Assembly: GCA_947481355.1 (NCBI GenBank)
Contig: CANKGM010000017.1
Span: 1-18,189, forward strand
Direction: 5' to 3'
Length of the DNA stretch: 18,189 nucleotides
Source of the DNA: Chitinophagaceae bacterium
GTDB lineage: Bacteria > Bacteroidota > Bacteroidia > Chitinophagales > Chitinophagaceae
Below are positions 8,444 through 16,091 of the stretch, one piece after another. Position 1 is the stretch's first letter. Each line of letters opens with the position of its first letter. The position numbers were made by a program, and so were the translations under genes. The notes under the pieces are model-generated. The model was not told where the DNA came from. It saw only the letters and a list, made by a program, of their open reading frames with translations, and ran no database searches.

Positions 8444-9691
8444 TTATCCCACATTTTTCCTCAAAAAATTGAGGGAATGGGCTGCTGTTAGTTCAATATT
8501 TCGCTGTCTATCAAATCTGAACTGCAAGGTGGTTGATACGGTTTTGGATTCACTACTAAAAGCGATGCATACAAAGCCAACTGGTTTTGTATCGGTGCCC
8601 CCACCAGGGCCCATTATGCCCGATGTAGCCAGGGCGAAGTCAGTTTTCATTTTAAGCCTAATCCCTTCGGCCATTTTCTCCACGGTTTCTAGGCTAACTG
8701 CCCCAAATTGAGCTATTATTTCTTCTGGGACATCCAATGTGTCGGTTTTAGCCTCGTTGGCATAGGATATGATACCTCCTTTAAAAAACACGCTAGAACC
8801 AGGAATTGCTGTGATTAAATGGGATATATACCCACCGGTACAGCTTTCAGCTATGGCGAGTGTCTTTTTTTGTTGAATTAGTATTCTTGCTATGGTTTCT
8901 TGTAAACTCAAGTCTTCATCGATAACCAAATACTCTTTTACTATCTCTTTTAATTTATAGAATAGGTCGTTTAGTTTTTCAACGGTTACCTGAGGATTTT
9001 GACATGAAAGTCTTAGTCGAACCATCCCATAATTTGGCAAATAAGCCAGTTTAATTGAAGTAGGTAGATTTTCTTCAAATGTGATGAGGAGGTCAGCTAA
9101 AAAGGATTCACCGATCCCTGCTGTCAATAAGGTTCTGTGTTGAATAGGAACTAGCTTGAATTGACGCTTAAATGCTGGAATGACATAATCAATCATCATG
9201 CCTTTCATTTCATGCGGAACGCCTGGCATGCTGATGTAGATTGTTCCATTTTTTTCAAACCACATTCCAGGGGCAGTTCCTCTTTTATTCTGAATAACCT
9301 GACAGGTGTTTGGAACTTCTGCTTGCTTTAGATTCCGTTCTAATAGAGGTCTATTTAGCAATTTTTCAAATATGTTTCTTACATTTTCCAATGCTTGGTT
9401 GTCAACTATCAATTCACCCTCAAAAAATTGACAAAGCAAGGGTTTTGTGATATCGTCGGAAGTTGGACCAAGTCCACCAGTAATCAATACAATAGGTGCT
9501 TGCCTTCCTTCTTCTTCTAAGGTTTGCCAAATGTCATTCCACACATCACCAACTGCTACACGTCTTTTAACATGAATGCCCACTTTATTCAATTCTGTTG
9601 CCATCCATGCACTATTCGTGTCAATCGTTTGACCTATTAACAATTCATCTCCTATCGTTATGATTGAGGCTAAGATCGAGTTATCATTCAT
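8444..9691 (-). CDS. cinA: CinA family protein (MoCF-like domain plus NMN-deamidase-type domain)
   Basis: A 415-residue two-domain CinA protein of the usual full length. The N-terminal molybdopterin-binding-like (COG1058) domain covers about 8-175, with TIGDELLIGQTIDTNSAW at 12-29, the TGGLGPTSDD signature at 71-80 and the MPGVPHEM stretch at 155-162. The C-terminal CinA/PncC domain covers about 262-412, with AESCTGGYIS at 281-290, GGIISYANEAK at 305-315 and SGIMGPGGGTD at 357-367. In characterised homologues the C-terminal domain deamidates nicotinamide mononucleotide and the N-terminal one has ADP-ribose pyrophosphatase activity, so a role in pyridine-nucleotide recycling is likely; the 'competence/damage-inducible' name is historical. 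The ATG at 9691 is 9 nt beyond the thioesterase stop, which suggests co-transcription with it and with the DoxX gene. Confidence 0.95.
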   Translation of the reverse strand: MNDNSILASIITIGDELLIGQTIDTNSAWMATELNKVGIHVKRRVAVGDVWNDIWQTLEEEGRQAPIVLITGGLGPTSDDITKPLLCQFFEGELIVDNQALENVRNIFEKLLNRPLLERNLKQAEVPNTCQVIQNKRGTAPGMWFEKNGTIYISMPGVPHEMKGMMIDYVIPAFKRQFKLVPIQHRTLLTAGIGESFLADLLITFEENLPTSIKLAYLPNYGMVRLRLSCQNPQVTVEKLNDLFYKLKEIVKEYLVIDEDLSLQETIARILIQQKKTLAIAESCTGGYISHLITAIPGSSVFFKGGIISYANEAKTDTLDVPEEIIAQFGAVSLETVEKMAEGIRLKMKTDFALATSGIMGPGGGTDTKPVGFVCIAFSSESKTVSTTLQFRFDRQRNIELTAAHSLNFLRKNVG

Positions 9692-9700
9692 GTGGGTATA

Positions 9701-10111
9701 TCAATTGAAATAGGGAAGTAGTTTTTCTCTTAACGGCGCTGGCATCATGCATTTTGTTCGCGTTGCTTTTTCAACAAAAAACAAGGTGACGGTTCCTTTG
9801 CAAATGAGCTTTTCAGTTTCATTATAAATTTCCTGATGAAAGTCAATGCTATGGCTATCAGGCAATTCTTTTAGTATAGTTCGAATCGTTAACAAATCAT
9901 CGTATAAACCTGGCCTAGCATATTCTATTGTTAGTTTCACCACAGGCATAATTAAACCCCACTCTTCGATTTCTTTATAGGTGATACCAAGGTTACGAAT
10001 GGCTTCAGTTCTTCCCGATTCAAAATATTCAATGAATTTGGCATGATATACTACCTGCATTTGATCGGTATCCGCATACCTAACCCTAATTTGATTATCA
10101 AATGAAAACAT
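9701..10111 (-). CDS. Hotdog-fold acyl-CoA thioesterase (YbgC/FadM-like)
   Basis: A 136-residue single hotdog domain of the 4-hydroxybenzoyl-CoA thioesterase family, which hydrolyses acyl-CoA thioesters in the cytoplasm. The N-terminal signature runs RVRYADTDQMQVVYHAKF, with the likely catalytic Asp16 and the conserved His23, followed by EYFESGRTEAIRNLG at 28-42 on the central helix. The rest (IEYARPGLYDDLLTIRT and beyond) fits the beta sheet. Length is typical. The acyl substrate cannot be read from sequence; some YbgC relatives act together with the Tol-Pal envelope system, but no tol genes are visible here. It sits 10 nt downstream of the DoxX gene and 9 nt upstream of cinA, so an operon is likely. 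Confidence 0.92.
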   Translation of the reverse strand: MFSFDNQIRVRYADTDQMQVVYHAKFIEYFESGRTEAIRNLGITYKEIEEWGLIMPVVKLTIEYARPGLYDDLLTIRTILKELPDSHSIDFHQEIYNETEKLICKGTVTLFFVEKATRTKCMMPAPLREKLLPYFN

Positions 10112-10121
10112 GTTAGGGATA

Positions 10122-10529
10122 TTATTTACTAGCTATTCCATCAACACTTACTTTCCCAGGTCCACATAACAATAGCACAAGGAAGCCGGCTAAATAAAGG
10201 CTTCCTTTTTCAGCAGTACCGAAGAAATCATGCGCATGAACCTTGAAAATGACAACGAGCATGTTTATCACCAAAGGAACAGCCATAACTCTTGTAAAGA
10301 GGCCTATCACAATAAATAAAGCGCAGAAAAATTCAGCGAAAATGCATAGGATTAAGGAAACTGAAGTCCCTAAATTCAAAAAATTATAAAAATCGCTCTT
10401 CATTTGATTAAAGTGTACCAATTTATCATATCCATGAGACATAATTAAAATGCCTAGCGCTAATCGAATGATAAGCATAGCTGTATTAAAGGAAAATGCA
10501 TTGTAGTGAATACTCAAGAGTTTTTTCAT
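10122..10529 (-). CDS. DoxX family integral membrane protein
   Basis: A 135-residue protein with four predicted membrane helices (about 16-33, 55-77, 80-97 and 108-123), the topology of the DoxX family. Characteristic stretches are RLALGILIMSHGYDKL at 22-37 and IGLFTRVMAVPLVINMLVV at 75-93. DoxX was first known as a subunit of an archaeal thiosulfate:quinone oxidoreductase, but most bacterial members, including those in Bacteroidota, have no settled function; links to redox stress have been reported for some. It is the first gene of the leftward group DoxX, thioesterase, CinA, with a 10-nt gap to the next gene. Its promoter should lie in the divergent gap at 10530-10668, where a 16-bp palindrome sits about 40 nt upstream of the ATG. 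Confidence 0.9.
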   Translation of the reverse strand: MKKLLSIHYNAFSFNTAMLIIRLALGILIMSHGYDKLVHFNQMKSDFYNFLNLGTSVSLILCIFAEFFCALFIVIGLFTRVMAVPLVINMLVVIFKVHAHDFFGTAEKGSLYLAGFLVLLLCGPGKVSVDGIASK

Positions 10530-10567
10530 GTTATGAAATTTTGTTAAGTCTAAAACTTCGTTAATTC

Positions 10568-10583
10568 TATCTTTATAAAGATA
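10568..10583. promoter_or_regulatory. 16-bp perfect palindrome in the divergent promoter gap
   Basis: TATCTTTATAAAGATA is identical to its own reverse complement. It lies in the gap between the leftward DoxX group and the rightward TPR operon. It could be a dimeric repressor site. It also contains TATCTTTA on both strands, one base off the TAnnTTTG promoter element; on the minus strand a TTG lies 15 nt upstream, shorter than the usual spacing. Its composition is mostly A and T, which raises the odds of a chance palindrome. Confidence 0.3.
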
Positions 10584-10617
10584 AGATATTGTTCATATCA
10601 ACTGTTTTTTTCGATAT

Positions 10618-10636
10618 TTATCCACAGTTAACCACT
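10618..10636 (+). promoter_or_regulatory. DnaA-box consensus nonamer with a weaker copy 10 bp downstream
   Basis: TTATCCACA at 10618-10626 matches the bacterial DnaA-box consensus exactly. TTAACCACT at 10628-10636 matches at seven of nine positions, in the same orientation and one helical turn further on. They stand in the gap between divergent operons, about 60 nt before the TPR start codon, so DnaA binding there could regulate that operon. I see no cluster of further boxes or a clear unwinding element, so this is weak evidence for a replication origin. Confidence 0.35.
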
Positions 10637-10663
10637 TGTAACGTTATACCAGTTGAATAAAAG

Positions 10664-10671
10664 TAGATTTG
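10664..10671 (+). promoter_or_regulatory. Putative -7 promoter element of the TPR-barrel-HU-methyltransferase operon
   Basis: TAGATTTG matches the Bacteroidota -7 consensus TAnnTTTG exactly and is placed to start transcription about 15 nt before the ATG at 10693. The nearest upstream TTG of suitable placement (10636-10638) is 25 nt away, longer than the usual 17-23, so the -33 half is poor. The element overlaps a TTG that could otherwise be taken as the start codon of the gene, which favours the ATG. Confidence 0.4.
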
Positions 10672-10692
10672 CTATATAATCATCCTCAAAAT

Positions 10693-13600
10693 ATGAAGCG
10701 ATTTAAAGGGGTCTTCTTTCTATCCTTATCTCTTTGTTTATTTTGTCAAATTAATTCATTAGTTGCGCAAAATACGATGATTCATAATCGGAATCATCTT
10801 CAGTCTTCATTTGGGAAACAATTGTTTGATCAAGGTTTTTTTCAAGCTTCTCAGGCTTATTCGAAAGTGGTTTTGATGGATCCTCAGCTTTCTCCTACTA
10901 GAAGCGAAGCCTATAAAGACGAACTAAGTAATTTAGAATTGTATGCTGGTTTAGATATTCAGGATGCAGAGTCATTGAATAAGGCCCTTGCTAAATTTAA
11001 TCAGACTAGTGATGTAAAACTTCATGCTACTTTAGCTTTTTATCTTGCCAACTATTACTTCAAGGAGGGAGATTATGCAAGTGCACTTTCATATTTTGAG
11101 CATACTGATGATTCTTACTTGAGTGAAGATCGAATTGAATATGTTCAATATGTGAAAGGGGTAGCCTATTTTTCCTTAAATAATTTTTCTAAAGCCAAGC
11201 CTTTCTTAGAAAGCATTGCTCAATTAGATAAGTCGAACTACAAAAATGATGTAACGTATTACCTCGGCTTCATTTCCTTTTCTGAACAGAATTATGAAAT
11301 GGCCTTGGGCTTGTTTAATCAATTAGTAGAAGTGGATCAGTACAAGTCTGTAATTCCTTTTTACATAGGATACATTTATAATGATAAAGGCGAATCCGAT
11401 AAAGCCATTGAGGTGTTGGAAAGGTTTATAAAGTCAGGCAGTTTATATTATTCAATTGAGTCTAGAGAATTGCTTTCTTCTGTGTATTTTAATAAAGGCG
11501 ACTTTCAGAAGTCTGTTTCATTATATGAGACGTTGCAGAAGGATAGGCATTCGCTTGATGCGATCCAACGACTTGAATTAGGAATTGGTTATCATGAAGT
11601 GGGCAGTTATACTAAGGCAATAGAAGTACTTAAACCACTTTCGGTTGAAAGTTCGCAAATTGCCAGCCAAGCTGCTTTTTATCTAGGTGATTCATTTCTA
11701 CAGATTGGGGAAAAGGAAAGTGCTCGCAATGCTTTTTCCATTGTTATTTCCAAAACGAGTAGTAATAATCATAAGGAAATAGCTAGTTTTTTTTATGCAA
11801 AGCTTTCTCTCGAACTTGGATTTTTTGATCAAGGCTTTCAAAAACTATCTACTTTTTTAAGCGACTATTCGAACTCACCTTACTTGAACGAGGCGCAGAC
11901 GGTATTGATGACATTTTATGCTAAGACCAATAATTTTCAAAAAGCATTGACTTTATTGGAATCTTCTTCTATAGATAGGTCTATTTATTCAACAATCGCT
12001 CCTCGTATTTATTTCGGAAGAGCCATGGAGTCTATTAATGAAGTGAAATATCAACTTGTATATGGATACTTAGACAAAGTACTGGAATTCAGGAATTCGA
12101 ACTTTTTCCCTTATGCTCTATTTTGGAAAGGAGAAATACTATTCAGAGAAAAAAAATACACCGAAGCCATAAAATACCTTGCTGATTATATTCGAATTAA
12201 TCCATTTCAACTAGGCGAAGCCTCCGCTGAAAATGCATATTATGATATGGGGTATGCTAATTTTGCGTTAGAGAATTACGACAAAGCGTATTCTTTTTTT
12301 GATAAAATAATTGAATCAAAATTAGTATTTGATAATGATAAGTTGAGGGAGTGCATAGTAAGAGCAGCAGATTGTTTGTTTATGCAAAAGAAAATGGCTA
12401 AAGCCAAATCTTTATATGCAAAAGTTGCTGATGGCTCTAGTCATTATGGAAGCATTTATGCAGCATATCAACTTGCTATTATTCAGGGGATAAGTAGTTC
12501 CAGCGAAAAGATTAATTCATTAAAATTAATTCTAACCAATTTTCCTACTTCAGCTTTTACATCAATTATCTTATTGGAATTGGCTAATACATATATGTCT
12601 GAAGAATTATATGAAAGCGCTATCGTATACTTAAGCAAATTAAGTGAAACAGCCTCTTTAGAAGATAAGCTAAAGCCAGAGATATATTTAAAGCTTGGTA
12701 TTGCACAGTATAACTTAGAAAATACTGAACAATCAATAGCTTTTTTTAGAAAAGTTATTAAAGAATTCCCATCTTCTGAGGAAGCCTCTGAAGCTGTTGA
12801 GAGTGCTCGAAGTATTTACGTCAAAAATGGTAAGTTGGATGATTTTCAAACATTTTTAGAATCGGGTGGTAGATCGATTAATGCTTTTCAAAAGGATTCA
12901 CTTCAGTTTCAATTTGTACAATCAACATTTACGGAATCAGATCATGCACTGACATACAATGCGATTGAACAATATCTGCGTGATTATCCTAATGGACTAT
13001 TTATTACCGATGTACTTGCCTTCAAGTCAGATCTCCTGAAAGAAGATGGTCTTTGGAAAGAGGCTGCAGAAAGCTTTTCGCAATTATCACATATTGGTCC
13101 AAGTAAATATGAGAAAAATGCGTTGAACGAGGCTTCGAAAATTTACTTTTTTGAACTACGAGATTATAAAAATGCGCTACCACTCTACTTAAAACAGTAT
13201 TCTAATGCTGTAACACTTGAAGATAAACTACTCTCTTTACGAGGAATTGTTCGATGCTACTATTTTACACAGCGTTGGGAGGAAGGAGGAATATTTGCTT
13301 TACAACTATTGGATTCGAATTCGAACCTGGACGATCTCTCTTATGCACGAGTGGTTTTAGGGTATAAATTTCAGTCATTGAGTAAATTAGACTCTTCTTC
13401 ATATTATTTCAAGAAAGTGATTAATCGGAATTCATTATTGGGTGCTGAAGCTGGGTTTCAGTTAGCCTTAAATGAGTTTAATCAAGATCTTCTCGATCAA
13501 GCAGAAGCTTCTGCTATGGACGTAATTTCTAAGGAGAATCCAAGCGATTATTGGGAATCACGTTGTTATATCTTTTTGGGAAACCTGTTTTTTAAACAAA

Positions 13601-13731
13601 AGGATTTCTTCAATGCGAAAGCAACATTAGAGAGTGTTATAGAAAATTGTAAAATAAAAGAGCTTGTTACTATAGCCGAAGAAGACCTTAAACGCATCAA
13701 GGCTGAAGAACAAAGAGTAGAACAAAAATGA
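10693..13731 (+). CDS. Large exported TPR-repeat protein
   Basis: A 1012-residue protein from the ATG at 10693. This start is chosen over an in-frame TTG 24 nt upstream because it gives a standard signal peptide, MKRFKGVFFLSLSLCLF followed by cleavage near LVAQ at residue 26. Nearly all of the mature chain is helical tetratricopeptide-like repeats. Typical units are YLANYYFKEGDYASALSYFE (about 117-136), YLGFISFSEQNYEMALGLF and YDMGYANFALENYDKAYSFF. No lipobox or membrane helix is seen after the signal, so it should be periplasmic or surface-associated, probably a protein-binding scaffold. The stop overlaps the next gene's start by 4 nt (ATGA), a sign of translational coupling with the outer-membrane barrel and therefore of a shared complex. 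The C-terminal end is highly charged. No catalytic motif is visible. Confidence 0.88.
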   Translation: MKRFKGVFFLSLSLCLFCQINSLVAQNTMIHNRNHLQSSFGKQLFDQGFFQASQAYSKVVLMDPQLSPTRSEAYKDELSNLELYAGLDIQDAESLNKALAKFNQTSDVKLHATLAFYLANYYFKEGDYASALSYFEHTDDSYLSEDRIEYVQYVKGVAYFSLNNFSKAKPFLESIAQLDKSNYKNDVTYYLGFISFSEQNYEMALGLFNQLVEVDQYKSVIPFYIGYIYNDKGESDKAIEVLERFIKSGSLYYSIESRELLSSVYFNKGDFQKSVSLYETLQKDRHSLDAIQRLELGIGYHEVGSYTKAIEVLKPLSVESSQIASQAAFYLGDSFLQIGEKESARNAFSIVISKTSSNNHKEIASFFYAKLSLELGFFDQGFQKLSTFLSDYSNSPYLNEAQTVLMTFYAKTNNFQKALTLLESSSIDRSIYSTIAPRIYFGRAMESINEVKYQLVYGYLDKVLEFRNSNFFPYALFWKGEILFREKKYTEAIKYLADYIRINPFQLGEASAENAYYDMGYANFALENYDKAYSFFDKIIESKLVFDNDKLRECIVRAADCLFMQKKMAKAKSLYAKVADGSSHYGSIYAAYQLAIIQGISSSSEKINSLKLILTNFPTSAFTSIILLELANTYMSEELYESAIVYLSKLSETASLEDKLKPEIYLKLGIAQYNLENTEQSIAFFRKVIKEFPSSEEASEAVESARSIYVKNGKLDDFQTFLESGGRSINAFQKDSLQFQFVQSTFTESDHALTYNAIEQYLRDYPNGLFITDVLAFKSDLLKEDGLWKEAAESFSQLSHIGPSKYEKNALNEASKIYFFELRDYKNALPLYLKQYSNAVTLEDKLLSLRGIVRCYYFTQRWEEGGIFALQLLDSNSNLDDLSYARVVLGYKFQSLSKLDSSSYYFKKVINRNSLLGAEAGFQLALNEFNQDLLDQAEASAMDVISKENPSDYWESRCYIFLGNLFFKQKDFFNAKATLESVIENCKIKELVTIAEEDLKRIKAEEQRVEQK

Positions 13732-15416
13732 AACTAAATCCATTACATAGTAGACTTTGCAGCTCCTTTCAATTAAAGGGTAATCTCAATAAGCCATATC
13801 TATTGTTTATTTTGTTGTTTGTGTTTACATCAAGCTTTGCCCAAAAAGATAAAAAGGACCACGATGTCATCAACATCACTTCTGGATTTAAACCCAAGAT
13901 TCTTCCTGCGGATAAAATTCAATTTTATGCAACAGTACCAGTAAAAGACACAACTCCTTTTTCATTTTCATATAGGTCTACTTACCAAATCGCTAAATCT
14001 AACCTGAAGTCATTTCTCATTAAGCCTTTAGCGCTGGTTTTAGATTCATCGACTGGAAATGGGGTAGCGCTTTTCAGTAAATTGGGCTATGGCAATTTGC
14101 AAAATCCATTTGCACAAATTGCTTTTCAATCAACCCAGAATAATTTACGTTTTACAGCATGGGCAGATCATATATCAGCAAAAGGAAAGCTACCTGATCA
14201 ACAATATAGTAATTCTTCATTGGGTGTTTTTCTTCAAAATAGCTTGTCTTCTTTTGAGAAACTAACATTATATGGGGGATATACATTTGATGCATACCGC
14301 CAGTACGGATATGACCACAGCAATTTTTCTTATTCACGAAAAGAATTGTTGCAACAATACAAGAGAGGGTACACAGGGATTTCTTATTATCGATTGTTAG
14401 GATCTAAAAAGAACATAGTCCTAACTCCAACACTTAATCTAGGCTTCCTATCTAGTTATAATGCTGCTCAGGAAATATCGGTAAACGTTAATTTGCCCTT
14501 TACCTATGAATGGAGAAATAATCTCTCCTTTTCTGCTGCACCAGTTTTTGACTTAGCCGGATACAGAAATAATTTAAGTCATTCAAAAACATACCATCAA
14601 CTTCAGCTTCCTTTATATTTAAATTATGCAACCGACAATTTTAAGTTGAGTGGAGGGGTAGTAGGAGTGCAATCAAGTCAATGGACTATCGCTCCTTTAT
14701 TTGATTTGAGCTATAAAGTAACAGATAGTAGACTTAATTTACTGGCATCCATAAAAAATGAGTTTCTGATAAATTCTTTTCAATATTTAAGAACCCATAA
14801 TTCATTTATTGCTCCCCCAGATTCACTTTCGTTTGGCCGTAAATCAACCTACAATACAGGAATTAATTGGTCTAATGAATCGGGTTTTCAAACTAGTTTT
14901 TTGGTTGGGTTTGCCAAATTTACTGGTCTACCTTTATATATTAATTCGGGCTTTTCTGGCAAGGATTTACGTGTAATCTTGGAGTCATCCCTTACAGCGA
15001 TTCAATTGCACTCTACAGTTGATTATGTCTTTTCTGAACAATTCAGTTTTGCTTCAAATGCTAATGTATACTTCTTTCAATCTGAGAAGTTATACGATAA
15101 ACCGTATGGGTTCATCCCAGCGGAAATACAACTTGAATTAAATTATAAGCCTATATCGAGTTTAGCCATTTCGCTCCATTCTTTTTTCTGGAAAGGTGCT
15201 TTGGCTAGCGCGGAGCCGCTACTTACTAAAAAATTAGATAACGTAGCCGATATTAACCTTGGTGTGGATTATAAATTGAATAAAAAATGGGGTTTTTGGA
15301 TTGATTTGAATAATATTGCCAATATGCATTATCAGCGCTGGAATCAATATCAAGCTTATGGCTTTAACTTCCTAGCCGGGGCACGATATAGTTTTCTGAA
15401 AAGCAGTAAAAACTAA
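13728..15416 (+). CDS. Outer-membrane beta-barrel protein, plug-less TonB-receptor-like type
   Basis: A 562-residue exported protein. A long N-region is followed by the hydrophobic core PYLLFILLFVFTSSFAQ, with cleavage near residue 39. The mature part is a run of alternating polar/hydrophobic strands with aromatic girdles, as in outer-membrane barrels. After a short N-terminal segment comes the stretch KLGYGNLQNPF (about 118-128), then DHISAKGKLPDQQYSN, a pattern I know from Bacteroidota proteins labelled TonB-dependent receptor that sit beside large TPR genes. No plug domain and no carboxypeptidase-like domain are visible, so TonB-driven import is doubtful. The chain ends NFLAGARYSFLKSSKN, with the terminal barrel strand at ARYSF. 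It starts inside the last codons of the TPR gene (ATGA overlap) and stops 6 nt before the HU-type gene. Function unknown. Confidence 0.8.
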   Translation: MKLNPLHSRLCSSFQLKGNLNKPYLLFILLFVFTSSFAQKDKKDHDVINITSGFKPKILPADKIQFYATVPVKDTTPFSFSYRSTYQIAKSNLKSFLIKPLALVLDSSTGNGVALFSKLGYGNLQNPFAQIAFQSTQNNLRFTAWADHISAKGKLPDQQYSNSSLGVFLQNSLSSFEKLTLYGGYTFDAYRQYGYDHSNFSYSRKELLQQYKRGYTGISYYRLLGSKKNIVLTPTLNLGFLSSYNAAQEISVNVNLPFTYEWRNNLSFSAAPVFDLAGYRNNLSHSKTYHQLQLPLYLNYATDNFKLSGGVVGVQSSQWTIAPLFDLSYKVTDSRLNLLASIKNEFLINSFQYLRTHNSFIAPPDSLSFGRKSTYNTGINWSNESGFQTSFLVGFAKFTGLPLYINSGFSGKDLRVILESSLTAIQLHSTVDYVFSEQFSFASNANVYFFQSEKLYDKPYGFIPAEIQLELNYKPISSLAISLHSFFWKGALASAEPLLTKKLDNVADINLGVDYKLNKKWGFWIDLNNIANMHYQRWNQYQAYGFNFLAGARYSFLKSSKN

Positions 15417-15422
15417 TTTGAA

Positions 15423-16082
15423 ATGCTCGCTTATCCAATTCCTACCATAATTTATAAATTCCTACTCCTTAACGGGTCAGTAGCTATTCCTGATTTTGGT
15501 GTTTTTGAGTTGAAGCATACTCCTGCAGGAAATGATTTCACACTAAAAACAATTCAACCTCCACAGTATACCATTCGTTTTGCTAAGCATATTAACGGTA
15601 ATCCGATTAACTTGATTAGTTACATTTCTTCAATTGCCAAGGTTACAGAAGACCATGCAATTCAGTTATTAAATGATTTTTCAGTTCACCTGCGTAAAAA
15701 AATTGCAACAGATAAAAAAGCGGAATGGATTGGCCTTGGTTTAATTACTGAATCATCTGATGGGGTGGTGGAGTTTCAGCCCAAATTACAATCATCCGAT
15801 TATTTCACAGGGATTCATTATCAGCATGTATTAAGACAGCATAATAACCATCAAGTGAAAGTTGGCGAGGAGGAAAAGACTAAGGTTGAGATGGAGGCAT
15901 TTTTTGAAGACCAGAAAAAAGGATATCAGTTAGTGTCATGGAAAATGACGGCTATTTATTTACTTATGCTTTCTATCATCATCCTTTTCTTTAGATTTAC
16001 TATAAGCAATTATACCATCATGGAGCCACGATGGAACCCAATTAAAGCATCTATCCCAGCTGCTTCATACAATATACCTTAA
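15423..16082 (+). CDS. Membrane-anchored tandem HU-domain protein (CCDC81-like HU family)
   Basis: A 219-residue protein. Residues 8-55 match the first CCDC81-type HU domain (LLLNGSVAIPDFGVFEL at 14-30), and about 52-135 the second (IRFAKHINGNPINLISYIS at 51-69, EDHAIQLLNDF at 77-86 and WIGLGLI at 102-108). A charged stretch follows, then a single membrane helix at about 176-194 (MTAIYLLMLSIIILFFRF). Lysines before the helix predict cytoplasmic HU domains and a short periplasmic tail of about 25 residues. Many Bacteroidota relatives carry a C-terminal SPOR domain that binds peptidoglycan; none is present here. The HU fold binds DNA in classical HU/IHF, and a link to chromosome partitioning has been proposed for this clade from comparative genomics; DNA binding is not shown by the sequence itself. 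It is the third gene of the operon, 6 nt after the barrel and 9 nt before the methyltransferase. Confidence 0.8.
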   Translation: MLAYPIPTIIYKFLLLNGSVAIPDFGVFELKHTPAGNDFTLKTIQPPQYTIRFAKHINGNPINLISYISSIAKVTEDHAIQLLNDFSVHLRKKIATDKKAEWIGLGLITESSDGVVEFQPKLQSSDYFTGIHYQHVLRQHNNHQVKVGEEEKTKVEMEAFFEDQKKGYQLVSWKMTAIYLLMLSIIILFFRFTISNYTIMEPRWNPIKASIPAASYNIP

Positions 16083-16091
16083 CTCTTTTTA

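Noticed and set aside
10530..10692. The divergent gap as a chromosome replication origin
   Set aside because: There is only one perfect DnaA box and one weak copy, no dnaA gene is nearby, and the strand pattern of genes reverses again on both sides; skew of the full chromosome would be needed.
13314..13325. 12-bp palindrome TTCGAATTCGAA
   Set aside because: It is inside the TPR coding sequence and is explained by repeated Asp-Ser-Asn codons (LDSNSNLD); no regulatory reason to keep it.
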